A DNA stretch of 64,000 nt from Thiotrichaceae bacterium UBA4486 (GTDB lineage: Bacteria > Pseudomonadota > Gammaproteobacteria > Eutrophobiales > Eutrophobiaceae): assembly GCA_002389045.1 (NCBI GenBank), contig DGNS01000012.1, positions 1-64,000 of the forward strand. The letters run 5' to 3'. Of the stretch, positions 23,771-33,217 are shown piece by piece (the stretch's first letter is position 1; every line of letters begins with the position of its first letter). The notes under the pieces are model-generated. The model did no database searches and was not told where the DNA came from. It worked only from the letters and a program-made list of their open reading frames with translations. Made by a program: the position numbers and the translations under genes.

Positions 23771-23906
23771 TCCGGTGCGGGGGATCAACGTATATTGCTT
23801 GATCAGGGGCTAATTTCAAGAATGAAGGCACTGAAGCCGGCTGCCATAAACGGATTAACGGTTCCTGCCTGTTGAATGAGGGTTCATCCCTTGAATAAAC
23901 CGCTCA

Positions 23907-24803
23907 TTATACTCCCTCGCTTCGGGGACGCATCAGGCTGCGCAGTTCGTTGCGCAGTTGATTGATTTCCCGCGCCAGGCGCCGCTGCTGCCGATCATCA
24001 AGGTCGTTGATGACATCGGCAATTGCCATACTGATAATATCCAGATTATATTCCCTGTAGCTGTAATAGATGGCCTGGCGGTAATCCCTGCGTGTCTCAT
24101 GAGTCATGAGCACGGCCTGTTGCCAGCCGGGTTGACGTTGCCGCAGTAATGGCTCGAGACGGTTCAGCCAGGATTCTCTTCCCCGTAACCAGACCCTGTC
24201 ATAACGCTGTATCTCATTGGCCGCCCTTTGCAGCCGCATTTTCTGGTCACTATCGAGCCGGCCGATAAAACGCGACAGGTTTTTTTCAAGCCGCCTGTAA
24301 ACATCCCTGCGATATTCATCATCATTACGTTGCAGATATTCTTCTTCAAGCTCACGCTGTCGTAGCCACAGGCTGGCAATGAACTCATCCATCTGTGCGT
24401 CACTGATCCGTTCGCCCAGATCAAGTGCGGCCGGCAATACCGTGGTTTCGATACGTTCCGCCGCTTTCCATGCCGTGTTTATCCAGTTACGTACCATGGC
24501 GGTGCCAAGCGTCGAGCGGCTGTCTTCCTCTATACGGTCAAGCAGAGTGATGTACGCTGCCAGTTCCTCGTTTCGATGCCAGTCAAGCAGGGAATCAACC
24601 CGGGTCCTGAGCAGGTCCTTCTGATCACTGTCAAGGCTGACATAGTCTTCAACATACCACGGGATAAGCCAATCCAGCTGGTTGTAGGTGAACGAGGTGC
24701 TGCAGCCCGCAGATACGGACAGGATCAACGCGATCGCGAGAAGATGTTTACGCAAGGAGACCGGCGCACAGGCCTTGCCGGGATGTTGTTTGGAGATGAT
24801 CAT
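23907..24803 (-). CDS. DUF6279-type lipoprotein
   Basis: A 298-residue lipoprotein: signal helix ending in VSAGCS (lipobox Cys), then CSTSFTYNQLDWLIPWYVEDYV, the family opening, and a long helical body rich in Arg/Glu (RQRELEEEYLQR). A later TTG start near 24755 is possible since the first 16 codons are not signal-like. It is divergent from the metallopeptidase/ligase pair. Function unknown. Confidence 0.8.
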   Translation of the reverse strand: MIISKQHPGKACAPVSLRKHLLAIALILSVSAGCSTSFTYNQLDWLIPWYVEDYVSLDSDQKDLLRTRVDSLLDWHRNEELAAYITLLDRIEEDSRSTLGTAMVRNWINTAWKAAERIETTVLPAALDLGERISDAQMDEFIASLWLRQRELEEEYLQRNDDEYRRDVYRRLEKNLSRFIGRLDSDQKMRLQRAANEIQRYDRVWLRGRESWLNRLEPLLRQRQPGWQQAVLMTHETRRDYRQAIYYSYREYNLDIISMAIADVINDLDDRQQRRLAREINQLRNELRSLMRPRSEGV

Positions 24804-24816
24804 TGATCATACGACC

Positions 24817-25944
24817 ATGAGCGGAGTAAACAGTTTATTGGCAAGGGCCATGTCAACCACACAATGCAGACGGTTTTGCGTGGAGCATCGGCTGGCGTTA
24901 CTGAACCGGCTTGGATATCATGCCGGAATGGCCCGACGCACCGCACTTGACAACATGTCATTTGACCGCCTGTTGGCATTGCGGCTCTGTGATCTTGATG
25001 TCGCCATCAGGGGAACCTGGCTGGAGGAGTGTGTCGAGCGCCTGCATGATGAACTCGCGGCCCGTAACATCGTACTGCGCCCGCATTGCTGGCTCTCCGA
25101 CGAATGGTTTTCGCCCAAGGAGTCACCCGGTATTGCCATCCCTTTTTATCTCGCGCATCCGCGGCTGATGGCGCTGGAGCGGCGCGAGATTTACGAAGTG
25201 GAAGGCGGCTCACGAACCGAATGCATGAAACTCTTGCGCCATGAAACGGCTCATGCCATCCAGGTTGCCTACAGGGTGCATCAACGCCCGCGCTGGAAAG
25301 AACTGTTCGGTCGCAGCGGTGCAGCCTATCCTGATTACTATCGACCCAACCCGGCCAGCCGCCATTATGTCCAGCATCTCGATGGCTGGTATGCCCAGTG
25401 TCATCCCGATGAAGATTTTGCCGAAACCTTTGCTGTCTGGCTGGCACCGCGCTCGGGCTGGCGCAAGCGTTACGCACACTGGCCGGCGCTCGAGAAACTG
25501 GATTATGTTGATGAGCTCATGGGCCGGCTCGCCGGGGAGCGGCCCCGGTTCCGCAGCCGTACCCAGCCACACCGTCTGTCCACCCTGAGACGCACACTGC
25601 GCAGCTATTACGATTACAAGCGCGAGCGCTACGCCGTGGATGGATCGGAGACCTTTGATCGTGATCTGGAACGTTTGTTCACACACCCCGATCAGTCGCG
25701 GGCGGGCGAGACAGCCCACGCCTTCCTGCGCAGGCATCGTAATGAAATACGTGAACTGGTGGCGCGCTGGACCGGTGAATACCAGTTCATTGTTGATCAT
25801 GTGCTGAAACAAATCATGGTCCGCGTGCGGCAACTGCGCCTGCGTGCGGTCGGTCCCCGGCATCGTTTGAAAACCGAGTGCGCAATATTGCTTGCCGTAC
25901 ATTCGGTGCAGGCGTTGCGCAGCCGCAAGTGGCACGCGGTGTAG
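24817..25944 (+). CDS. putative zinc-binding metallopeptidase
   Basis: A roughly 375-residue protein of the putative zinc-binding metallo-peptidase family (Peptidase_Mx-like). The zinc site is the HETAH motif in MKLLRHETAHAIQVAY, with a third ligand probably in DEDFAETFAVWL. No signal peptide is evident. Start is uncertain: ATGs at 24796, 24817 and 24850 are in frame. The stop is 2 bases before an ATP-grasp ligase gene, so the two are co-translated and probably act together. Confidence 0.8.
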   Translation: MSGVNSLLARAMSTTQCRRFCVEHRLALLNRLGYHAGMARRTALDNMSFDRLLALRLCDLDVAIRGTWLEECVERLHDELAARNIVLRPHCWLSDEWFSPKESPGIAIPFYLAHPRLMALERREIYEVEGGSRTECMKLLRHETAHAIQVAYRVHQRPRWKELFGRSGAAYPDYYRPNPASRHYVQHLDGWYAQCHPDEDFAETFAVWLAPRSGWRKRYAHWPALEKLDYVDELMGRLAGERPRFRSRTQPHRLSTLRRTLRSYYDYKRERYAVDGSETFDRDLERLFTHPDQSRAGETAHAFLRRHRNEIRELVARWTGEYQFIVDHVLKQIMVRVRQLRLRAVGPRHRLKTECAILLAVHSVQALRSRKWHAV

Positions 25945-25946
25945 CC

Positions 25947-26966
25947 ATGCGCAAACAACGTGTTCTGGTCCTGGTCTCGGAGTCCGGTTTGATTCCACAG
26001 GATCCGGATGCTGTATCCGAGGCGGATTTTGAACTGTTCAAGACCGCTGCCGATGTGACCAGGGCGCTGGAATCGCTGGGCCATGACTGGCAACAACTCG
26101 GCATGTGGGATGAGCTGGCGCCATTGCGCGATCGTATTGCCGAGTGGAAACCCACTATTGTTTTCAATCTCGTCGACCAGTTCCGTTACCAGACATTTTA
26201 CGACCAGCACATCGTCAGTTATCTGGAACTGCTGCGCATGCCGTTCACCGGCTGCAATCCCCGTGGACTGGTGCTGGCCTCGGACAAGGTGCTGGCCAAG
26301 AAGGTACTGCTCTATCACCGTGTGCGCACTCCGCGCTTCCAGACTTTTCCCATGCACCGGCGTGTCAAAGTGTCGAAACGGCTGGGCTTTCCGTTGATCG
26401 TCAAGGTGCACCTGCAGGAAGCCTCCGCCGGCATATCACAGGCATCAATTGTTTACAATGAACAAGCCCTGGCCAAACGCGTGCAGTTCGTCCATGAAAA
26501 CTTTCATACTGCCGCAGTTGCCGAGGAATATATCGAGGGACGGGAAATCTATGTCGGGGTGATCGGCAACCTGCGCCTGCAAATCCTGCCGCCCTGGGAG
26601 CTGTTCCTCGACAAACTGCCGGCCGAAGCGACCCGTATCGCCACCGAACGGGTGAAATGGAATCTCAAGTACCAGGAGAAACACGGCATCCGCCTGGGAC
26701 CGGCCCGGCGCCTGTCCGATGATGTCCGGCATAAACTGGAGCGTATCAGCCGTCGCATCTATCGCGCCCTGGATCTCAGTGGTTACGCACGGATTGATTA
26801 CCGTCTCACTGACGATGGCAGACTGTATTTTCTCGAGGCCAATGCCAACCCGGATATCTCCAGTGACGAGGAACTCGCCAGCGCGGCAAAATCCATCGGC
26901 ATGGATTACGATCGTCTGATACATAAGGTGCTCAGCCTCGGCCATCGCTGGGCGCGGAATTTCTGA
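25947..26966 (+). CDS. ATP-grasp ligase, D-Ala-D-Ala-ligase-like
   Basis: A 339-residue ATP-grasp enzyme. Seen: FPLIVKVHLQEASAGIS (ATP lysine and glycine loop), AEEYIEGREIYVGVIGN (D-Ala ligase signature), and YARIDYRLTDDGRLYFLEANANPD (Mg ligands). It has the N-terminal PreATP-grasp domain with NLVDQFRYQTFYDQH. The usual Ddl catalytic N-terminal Glu/Ser/Tyr triad is not evident, so a different acceptor is likely. Pairing with a metallopeptidase suggests making or trimming a peptide; this is inference. Confidence 0.82.
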   Translation: MRKQRVLVLVSESGLIPQDPDAVSEADFELFKTAADVTRALESLGHDWQQLGMWDELAPLRDRIAEWKPTIVFNLVDQFRYQTFYDQHIVSYLELLRMPFTGCNPRGLVLASDKVLAKKVLLYHRVRTPRFQTFPMHRRVKVSKRLGFPLIVKVHLQEASAGISQASIVYNEQALAKRVQFVHENFHTAAVAEEYIEGREIYVGVIGNLRLQILPPWELFLDKLPAEATRIATERVKWNLKYQEKHGIRLGPARRLSDDVRHKLERISRRIYRALDLSGYARIDYRLTDDGRLYFLEANANPDISSDEELASAAKSIGMDYDRLIHKVLSLGHRWARNF

Positions 26967-27021
26967 CTGCATGAATGTTTCGGACATTTTCAACCGCCCG
27001 GGTCCATGCAGGTGTATCCAC

Positions 27022-27051
27022 GCAGTCCTCTCAAGCTAAACAGAGGACTGC
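27022..27051 (+). repeat. inverted repeat between convergent genes
   Basis: GCAGTCCTCT (27022-27031) and AGAGGACTGC (27042-27051) are perfect complements around a 10-base loop, between the end of the ligase gene and the end of the convergent YqaA gene. No T-run follows on either side, but position suggests a two-way terminator or transcript-end stabiliser. Confidence 0.55.
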
Positions 27052-27076
27052 ATGATCGATATCGCGAATCAGCCGG

Positions 27077-27508
27077 TCAGAATGTCGTCCACGCAGTAAA
27101 ATAAACAACGGATACATAACGTAGCGCCTTGCCGGTGCCTACCAGTAATAAAAATATCCACATACGCACTTTCATGATTCCGGCTATCAGGGTCAGGGCA
27201 TCACCCCCCACCGGCATCCAGGCCAGCAGCAGCGACCAGAAACCGTAACGCTGGAACCAGTTCTGGGCTTTCTCTATCTGCTCATCGCTGAAATAAAACC
27301 AGCGGCGGTGCCTGAAGTGCAGTAGATATCGCCCGAGCAGCCAGTTCACCACCGCCCCCAGGGTATTACCCAGTGTTGCGATGATAACGAGCACAACCGG
27401 TTCACCCCCGGCCCGCAACAATGCGAACAGGATCACCTCGGAATAGAACGGCAGGATGGTGGCAGCGAGAAAGGCCGAACTGAAAAGCAGCAGATAGTCA
27501 GCAATCAT
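27077..27508 (-). CDS. YqaA-type membrane protein (SNARE-associated/DedA-like)
   Basis: A 143-residue membrane protein with four hydrophobic segments: LLLFSSAFLAATILPFYSE at the start, TLGNTLGAVVNWLLGRYL, FWSLLLAWMPVGGDALTLIAG and a last helix. These match the YqaA branch of the DedA/VTT family, which acts in membrane lipid handling; exact role of YqaA is not established. A small coiled-coil gene lies 21 bases upstream. Confidence 0.88.
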   Translation of the reverse strand: MIADYLLLFSSAFLAATILPFYSEVILFALLRAGGEPVVLVIIATLGNTLGAVVNWLLGRYLLHFRHRRWFYFSDEQIEKAQNWFQRYGFWSLLLAWMPVGGDALTLIAGIMKVRMWIFLLLVGTGKALRYVSVVYFTAWTTF

Positions 27509-27529
27509 GCTGCTGCATCAAGGCCGCTG

Positions 27530-27796
27530 TCAGGTTTCTTCGTTCTCGATACGATTGCATTCAATTTCAAAATCATTGATCAGGACATCGATCTTTTCCT
27601 GGAAATCACCCTGCAGGTTCAGTAATCCATTTATTGCATCGGCCTGCGCCTTGAAATCCGCTTCGTCGTCCAGCGCCAGCCAGAATTCAGACAGCTTTTC
27701 CAGGTTGCCTTGCGAGTAATGCCTGATTTCCCGCAGTTGGGAGATGATATCACGTGATTTTTGCAGTTTTTCCCCGACTTGTTCTTTATCCGTCAT
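27530..27796 (-). CDS. small coiled-coil protein, unknown
   Basis: An 88-residue acidic, all-helical protein (GEKLQKSRDIISQLREIRHY, then QGDFQEKIDVLINDFEIE). I start at the ATG at 27796 with CAGGA just upstream; the frame opens six codons earlier. It shares direction with yqaA and the gap is 21 bases, so probably one transcript. No family recognised. Confidence 0.6.
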   Translation of the reverse strand: MTDKEQVGEKLQKSRDIISQLREIRHYSQGNLEKLSEFWLALDDEADFKAQADAINGLLNLQGDFQEKIDVLINDFEIECNRIENEET

Positions 27797-28123
27797 GATC
27801 CTGAACTCCAGCAATGATTCAGACCAGAGTGTAGCCCATCCGGCAGGAATATACCGGACAGGAATATCTCATTTACTGCATGACAGCAAGAGACATGGTG
27901 TTTTACAAAACACTTTTTATACTGTTATGAATTGTATCTGAATCCGGCCGGGTTGTACCGCCCGGGCGTATAATCATGTCTGGAATATGACTGCGGGCAT
28001 GCCGGTTGATTTTGTTACTCCATGGTCCGTGTCAGAATAACGTATTGTCCAGTACAATCCGTTCAGCGAAAATAAACCGCTAACCGGTTCAGAAGAACAA
28101 TCCGCAAACATTAATGACAACCC

Positions 28124-29050
28124 ATGCAATCGATCATCTCGGTACAGAACCTCTGCAAGACCTACGCTTCCGGATTCCGGGCACTCAACAATATCAATCT
28201 CGAGATCCGGCGCGGTGAGATCTTTGCCCTGCTAGGGCCGAATGGCGCCGGCAAGACGACTCTGATCAGCATCATTTGCGGTATTGTCAATCCGACTTCG
28301 GGTACGGTGCTTGCCGACGGCCACGATATCATCACTGACTTTCGCGCGGCCCGGGAGAAAATCGGCCTGGTACCGCAGGAACTTGCCACTGACATGTTTG
28401 AACATGTACGCAGTACGGTGGTGTACAGCCGCGGCCTGTTTGGCAAATCACCGGACCCGGACTACATCGAGAAAGTATTACGTGATTTATCCTTATGGGA
28501 CAAACGCGACTCGAAAATCCTGGCGCTTTCCGGCGGTATGAAACGTCGGGTCATGATCGCCAAGGCGTTGTCACATGAACCCGCCATTCTGTTCCTTGAT
28601 GAGCCCACCGCCGGGGTCGACGTGGAACTGCGCCGTGACATGTGGGATATGGTCCGGCGCCTGCGGGAGAGCGGCGTCACCATCATCCTGACCACACATT
28701 ATATCGAGGAGGCCGAGGAAATGGCCGACCGCATCGGCATCATTAATCACGGCGAGATCATCGAGGTCGAGGACAAACGCACACTGATGAAGAAGCTCGG
28801 CAAGAAACAGCTGACACTGCACCTGCAAACGCCCCTGGATGTGCTGCCGGAAGACCTTGGCGATCATCCGCTCGAACTGGTCGCCGACGGTCACGAACTG
28901 GTTTATACATTTGATATACAGAAGGAAGACACGGGTATTGCCGCGTTGATGAGACGCCTTAATGAACACGGTATCGATTTCAAGGATCTGCATTCCAGGG
29001 AGAGTTCCCTGGAAGAAATTTTCGTCAGTCTGGTCAGGAGACAGAGATGA
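28124..29050 (+). CDS. ABC transporter ATP-binding protein (YadG-like)
   Basis: A 308-residue ATPase of the ABC-2 exporter class. Walker A GPNGAGKTT, Q-loop VPQELA, signature LSGGMKRRV, Walker B ILFLDEPTAGVD and H-loop TTHYIEEAE are present; the C-terminal 70 residues (from KKLGKKQLTLHLQ) form the regulatory domain seen in YadG-type proteins. It overlaps the permease gene by 4 bases (ATGA). Substrate unknown, probably a drug or lipid. Confidence 0.92.
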   Translation: MQSIISVQNLCKTYASGFRALNNINLEIRRGEIFALLGPNGAGKTTLISIICGIVNPTSGTVLADGHDIITDFRAAREKIGLVPQELATDMFEHVRSTVVYSRGLFGKSPDPDYIEKVLRDLSLWDKRDSKILALSGGMKRRVMIAKALSHEPAILFLDEPTAGVDVELRRDMWDMVRRLRESGVTIILTTHYIEEAEEMADRIGIINHGEIIEVEDKRTLMKKLGKKQLTLHLQTPLDVLPEDLGDHPLELVADGHELVYTFDIQKEDTGIAALMRRLNEHGIDFKDLHSRESSLEEIFVSLVRRQR

Positions 29051-29808
29051 ACCTGTATGCAATCAAGGCAATTTACAAATTTGAAATGGCGCGCACCGGC
29101 CGCACACTGATGCAAAGCATCGCCTCACCGGTGCTGTCCACATCGCTTTATTTCGTGGTCTTCGGCGCCGCCATTGGTTCGCGTATGGGTGAAATCGACG
29201 GCGTCAGTTACGGGGCATTCATCATTCCCGGCCTCATCATGCTGTCGCTGCTTAACGAGAGTATATCCAACTCATCATTCGGTATTTACATGCCGCAATT
29301 TACCGGGACTATCTACGAAATTCTTTCCGCACCCATATCATGGATCGAGATCCTGATCGGGTTTGTCGGCGCGGCGGCAACCAAGTCCGTGATCCTGGGC
29401 GTGCTGATCCTGCTGACGGCGCGATTGTTCGTCGACTACGATGTTGCCCATCCCCTGTACATGTTCTGCTTCCTGGTCCTGACCGCGCTGACCTTCAGCC
29501 TGTTCGGTTTTATTCTCGGTGTCTGGGCGGACAGCTTCGAGCAATTGCAGATTGTGCCCATGATGATCGTCACGCCGTTGACTTTCCTCGGTGGAGCGTT
29601 TTATTCCATCAGTATGCTGCCGCCGTTGTGGCAGAAGGTAACCCTGTTCAACCCGGTGGTTTATCTCATCAGCGGTTTTCGCTGGAGTTTTTATGGCATT
29701 GCCGATGTCAATGTGATGACCAGCCTGGTCATGATCCTGGTGTTCATGCTGCTGTGCCTGGGCGTGATCGGCTGGATCTTCAAAAGCGGTTACCGGCTGA
29801 AGTCCTGA
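29047..29808 (+). CDS. ABC-2 type permease (YadH-like)
   Basis: A 253-residue permease with six membrane helices and the ABC-2 signature around LTFLGGAFYSISMLPPLWQKV, FNPVVYLISGFRWSFYGI. It overlaps the ATPase gene and forms the complete exporter with it. Convergent with the amidohydrolase operon at 29917. Confidence 0.92.
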   Translation: MNLYAIKAIYKFEMARTGRTLMQSIASPVLSTSLYFVVFGAAIGSRMGEIDGVSYGAFIIPGLIMLSLLNESISNSSFGIYMPQFTGTIYEILSAPISWIEILIGFVGAAATKSVILGVLILLTARLFVDYDVAHPLYMFCFLVLTALTFSLFGFILGVWADSFEQLQIVPMMIVTPLTFLGGAFYSISMLPPLWQKVTLFNPVVYLISGFRWSFYGIADVNVMTSLVMILVFMLLCLGVIGWIFKSGYRLKS

Positions 29809-29916
29809 GCCTGTGGCAATAGCCGCAGCATCACTTCAATCATGGAGCAGTTATAAAACGGAGCCGTTCGCTTGCTTATACCCTCCATGAGCGACAAACA
29901 GGACAGATGCGGCAAA

Positions 29917-31164
29917 CTAATTGACCTGGTCGATATGCAGCAGGGTATTCAACAGGACGTTGGTGCCCTTTTCCACATCCTCCCAGTGGCTCCATTCGTC
30001 CGGTGCGTGACTGACGCCACCGACACTGGGAATGAAGATCAAACCGGTAGGGGTCACTCCGGTAAAGAACTGTGCATCGTGGCCGGCGCCACTGGGCATG
30101 ATCATGTAGTCATAACCCAGCTCCCGGGTAGTGTGTTCAATCTGAGACATGATGGCAGGGGAACAGGGCTGCGGCGCCAGCCAGCTCATCTGGTTGTATT
30201 CAAACTTGAGCCGGTGTTTGCGGGCAATTGCACCCAGTACCCGGGCACAGGCGGCGGCGACATTGGTCATCACTTCCTCGGACATGTCGCGTCCCACCAG
30301 CGTAAAGTCAGCTTCACCCGGAATGGTATGGGCGTAACCGGGTTTCAGTTCGACGTGACCGATGGTCAGCCGGGTTTTATCCGTGCCTTCCTCATCAATG
30401 ATTCGTGAGATTTCATGGGCGAAATCCGCCATGCCCATGAAGGCGTCACTGCGCATATTCATGGGTGCGGTACCGGCATGGTCGGCCTTGCCAATGAGTT
30501 TGACCAGCCACTTGAAAACTCCGGAAATACCTTCGACGATGCCGATGGTTTTTTTCTCCAACTCCAGTACCGGCCCCTGTTCAATATGCAATTCGATGAA
30601 TGCCACCATGGATTCGCGTGGCTTTTTCGCATGCATGGCTTCGCGATAATCCAGGCCACAACGGGCCATGGCGTCCTTCAGGTACTCGCCGGTCGAGGGA
30701 TCCCGGGACGATTCCAGCCAGTCCAGGGTCAGGTTGCCGGTCAACGCCTGGGCGCCGAGCATACCGCCGAAGCGACCTTCTTCTTCACTGGTGGCGATGA
30801 TCTCTACCGGGTGTTTCAGATCGATCTTCTGTTCCCTGATGATACGGATGCATTCGAGACCGGCGATCAGACCCAGTGTGCCGTCGAAGATCCCTCCGGA
30901 GGGAACGGAATCGATATGAGAACCGATCAGAATGGCCGGCTTGTGCGGATCACCGTAACGGCCGATGACGTTCCCGGCGCCGTCCATGCGCGCATTCATG
31001 TCCAACTGATTCAGTTGATGTGAAAACCACTTGCGCGCTTCCATGTCCGCCTCGGTGAATCCCTGGCGATAGATACCCTTGTCTTCCTCGTTGTAGCCTA
31101 TTTGTGATAATTGATAGATGTCTTTTTCAATTCGTTTGACATCGACATGATGATAGTTGCTCAT
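29917..31164 (-). CDS. hydantoinase/carbamoylase-family (M20) amidohydrolase
   Basis: A 415-residue zinc-dependent amidase of the N-carbamoyl-L-amino-acid hydrolase / allantoate amidohydrolase / ureidoglycolate group. Metal ligands: GSHIDSVPSGG and GIFDG (His, Asp), TSEEEGRF (Glu), ELHIEQGP (His) and GVSHAPDEW (His). The lid domain contains GKADHAGTAPM. These enzymes release CO2 and ammonia from ureido compounds. I start at the ATG at 31164; the open frame upstream runs back into asnB in another phase. Last gene of the operon, 19 bases after asnB. Confidence 0.9.
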   Translation of the reverse strand: MSNYHHVDVKRIEKDIYQLSQIGYNEEDKGIYRQGFTEADMEARKWFSHQLNQLDMNARMDGAGNVIGRYGDPHKPAILIGSHIDSVPSGGIFDGTLGLIAGLECIRIIREQKIDLKHPVEIIATSEEEGRFGGMLGAQALTGNLTLDWLESSRDPSTGEYLKDAMARCGLDYREAMHAKKPRESMVAFIELHIEQGPVLELEKKTIGIVEGISGVFKWLVKLIGKADHAGTAPMNMRSDAFMGMADFAHEISRIIDEEGTDKTRLTIGHVELKPGYAHTIPGEADFTLVGRDMSEEVMTNVAAACARVLGAIARKHRLKFEYNQMSWLAPQPCSPAIMSQIEHTTRELGYDYMIMPSGAGHDAQFFTGVTPTGLIFIPSVGGVSHAPDEWSHWEDVEKGTNVLLNTLLHIDQVN

Positions 31165-31183
31165 GGGGCTTGCCTCAAAACGT

Positions 31184-33196
31184 TCAGCGGGCGTTCCAGC
31201 CAAGTTTCCTGGCCTGCTCGGCAGCCAGTTTCGGAATGTCCTGTTGTATGAAATGTTTATGCAGGATCTGCACTCCCAGCAGGTGGTTGATGATGGCGTC
31301 GTATTGCACCTGGTCGGCCGCCGTAATCGACGGGTCATCGTGCTTGTCGAACAGGTCGCAGACGCCGGCATAGGAGAGCAGGCCCGTTTCCCCTATGGCC
31401 GTCTCACTGAGATAGTCCGCGGCCAGTGCGCGCATCTGCTGCCACTTGGTTTTATCCGTGTAGGCGGGTGGCGCCATGAAAGCGAATTTCTCACGCTTGT
31501 AGAGCGTCTCCGGCAACAGGCCTTTCATGGCTTCGCGCAGCACATACTTCTCTGTCTTGCCCTTGATGCGCAGGTTCGGGGGAATGCGCACGGCGGCAGC
31601 GGCCAGTTTGTGATCCAGGAATGCCGGCCGGGCTTCCATGGAGTTGGCCATGTCCACGCGATCACCACCCCAGGTCAGGATCTGGCCTTCCAGCATGGTC
31701 TTGATCCAGGTGTACTGGGCCTTGTCGAGCGCATGGCGGTCGCGGATCTGATCCATGTCGAGTTGCTCGAAGATCGCGGTTCCCGGTTCGTAACCCGAGG
31801 TTTCCCTGCGGAAGTCTTCCGAGAGCAGCGCCGGAACGTGTTCGGAACAGGCCAGCCACGGCTGTATACAGGTGGGCGTAAAACCAACACTGTTTTCAAA
31901 AGCCTCATCGCGCATCATGTCTGCCGGCAACATGGCGCCGGTAAACAGCTTGTTGGATTCGTTCAACAGGCGGTGCCACTCTTCACGCTCGGAACTGTCC
32001 AGATCGTCAAGACCGTAAAGAAACATATCCCTGCGAAAAGACGGATAACCGGCAAACAATTCATCGGAACCCTCACCGGTCAACACCACCTTGTAATTGC
32101 TGTTATGAACATGGCGGCTCATCAGCAACTTGGCCACGCCGAGCGTGTTATATATGGTACGCTCGGTATGCCAGAGCGTTTCCTCGAAGTAGCCGTAAAG
32201 TTCGTTACCCGACAGTCGCATGATGTCGTGATCGGCGCCACAGGACTCCGCCATCTCGGTGGCAATGTGACTCTCATCGTATTTCTTGTCATCAAAGCCG
32301 ATGGTAAACGCCTTCACCGGTTCCTGGCGCGAGGCGGCGGCAAGCCCGAGAATGGCGCAGGAATCGATACCGCCGGATAGATAACTGCCTACCGGAACGT
32401 CGGCCTCCAGACGATGTATAACCGCCTCCAGTAACTGCTCACGAACACTTTCCACGGCATCATCTTCACTGAGGATGTCATGTGCTCCGGCTTCCGGAAA
32501 GTTGATATCCCAGTATTTCTGATCGATCACATTGAGTTTGCCGTTCATGCGCTTGATACGCACCACATGTCCGGGCTTGACCTGATGAATGCCTTCGAAA
32601 GCTGTCGTCCCCGGCACCATGATCTGCATAAGCTGGTGATACAGCCCGGTAGCGGAAAACCTGCGCTTGACCTCGGGATTGGCAAACAGCACTTTCAATT
32701 CCGATCCGAACACCACACCCTTGTCGGTCATGGTCCAGTAAAGCGGTTTGATACCAAACCGGTCCCGCACCAGGAACAGGGTTTCCTCGCCGGCGTCATA
32801 GAGGGCGAAGGCGAATTCACCGCGCAGGTGATAGAGGGTGCGGGAGATCCCCTTGCGCGGGTACAGGTGCAGAATAATTTCAGAATCACTCTTGGTGTTA
32901 AAACGGGCGCCCTGCGCCGTCAGTCCGGCACGGATTCGCTGGTAGTCATAAAACTCGCCGTTATGGGCCAACAGCAAGCGTTTATCATCACTGAGAAAAG
33001 GCTGGCGGGCTCGATCACCCTGTAAATCGATAATGGACAGTCGCGCATGGCTGAAACCGATGCCGGCCCTGTCCATGATTTCATAACCAAAACCATCCGG
33101 TCCCCGGTGGTGCTGGATAGCAGCCATGTTAACAAGGGTCTGCGCGTCGATGGTGCTGCCCGGATCGGTGTGCATGACACCCGCTATTCCACACAT
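31184..33196 (-). CDS. asnB: asparagine-synthetase-type amidotransferase
   Basis: A 670-residue glutamine-dependent enzyme. N-terminal Ntn glutaminase: MCGIAG with Cys2 as nucleophile, then HRGPDG and AHNGEFYD. C-terminal ATP-pyrophosphatase: YLSGGIDSCAILG (PP-loop), VLTGEGSDELFAGY. Longer than E. coli AsnB (about 550), by C-terminal and loop extensions. It activates a carboxylate with ATP and amidates it with glutamine-derived ammonia. Its place between an atypical carbamoyltransferase and a carbamoylase suggests the acceptor may not be free aspartate; that is inference. Confidence 0.88.
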   Translation of the reverse strand: MCGIAGVMHTDPGSTIDAQTLVNMAAIQHHRGPDGFGYEIMDRAGIGFSHARLSIIDLQGDRARQPFLSDDKRLLLAHNGEFYDYQRIRAGLTAQGARFNTKSDSEIILHLYPRKGISRTLYHLRGEFAFALYDAGEETLFLVRDRFGIKPLYWTMTDKGVVFGSELKVLFANPEVKRRFSATGLYHQLMQIMVPGTTAFEGIHQVKPGHVVRIKRMNGKLNVIDQKYWDINFPEAGAHDILSEDDAVESVREQLLEAVIHRLEADVPVGSYLSGGIDSCAILGLAAASRQEPVKAFTIGFDDKKYDESHIATEMAESCGADHDIMRLSGNELYGYFEETLWHTERTIYNTLGVAKLLMSRHVHNSNYKVVLTGEGSDELFAGYPSFRRDMFLYGLDDLDSSEREEWHRLLNESNKLFTGAMLPADMMRDEAFENSVGFTPTCIQPWLACSEHVPALLSEDFRRETSGYEPGTAIFEQLDMDQIRDRHALDKAQYTWIKTMLEGQILTWGGDRVDMANSMEARPAFLDHKLAAAAVRIPPNLRIKGKTEKYVLREAMKGLLPETLYKREKFAFMAPPAYTDKTKWQQMRALAADYLSETAIGETGLLSYAGVCDLFDKHDDPSITAADQVQYDAIINHLLGVQILHKHFIQQDIPKLAAEQARKLGWNAR

Positions 33197-33217
33197 AGTT
33201 TATTTACCTTTTTATGA

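Noticed and set aside
25210..25998. 262-codon open frame on the minus strand
   Set aside because: Antisense to the HETAH metallopeptidase gene; no independent support.
30415..31023. 202-codon open frame on the + strand
   Set aside because: Antisense to the carbamoylase-family gene with its full set of metal ligands.
31157..32380. 407-codon open frame on the + strand
   Set aside because: It lies wholly opposite the asparagine-synthetase gene, whose motifs are all intact; the + frame has no recognisable domain and a Gly/His/Arg-rich composition typical of an antisense shadow.
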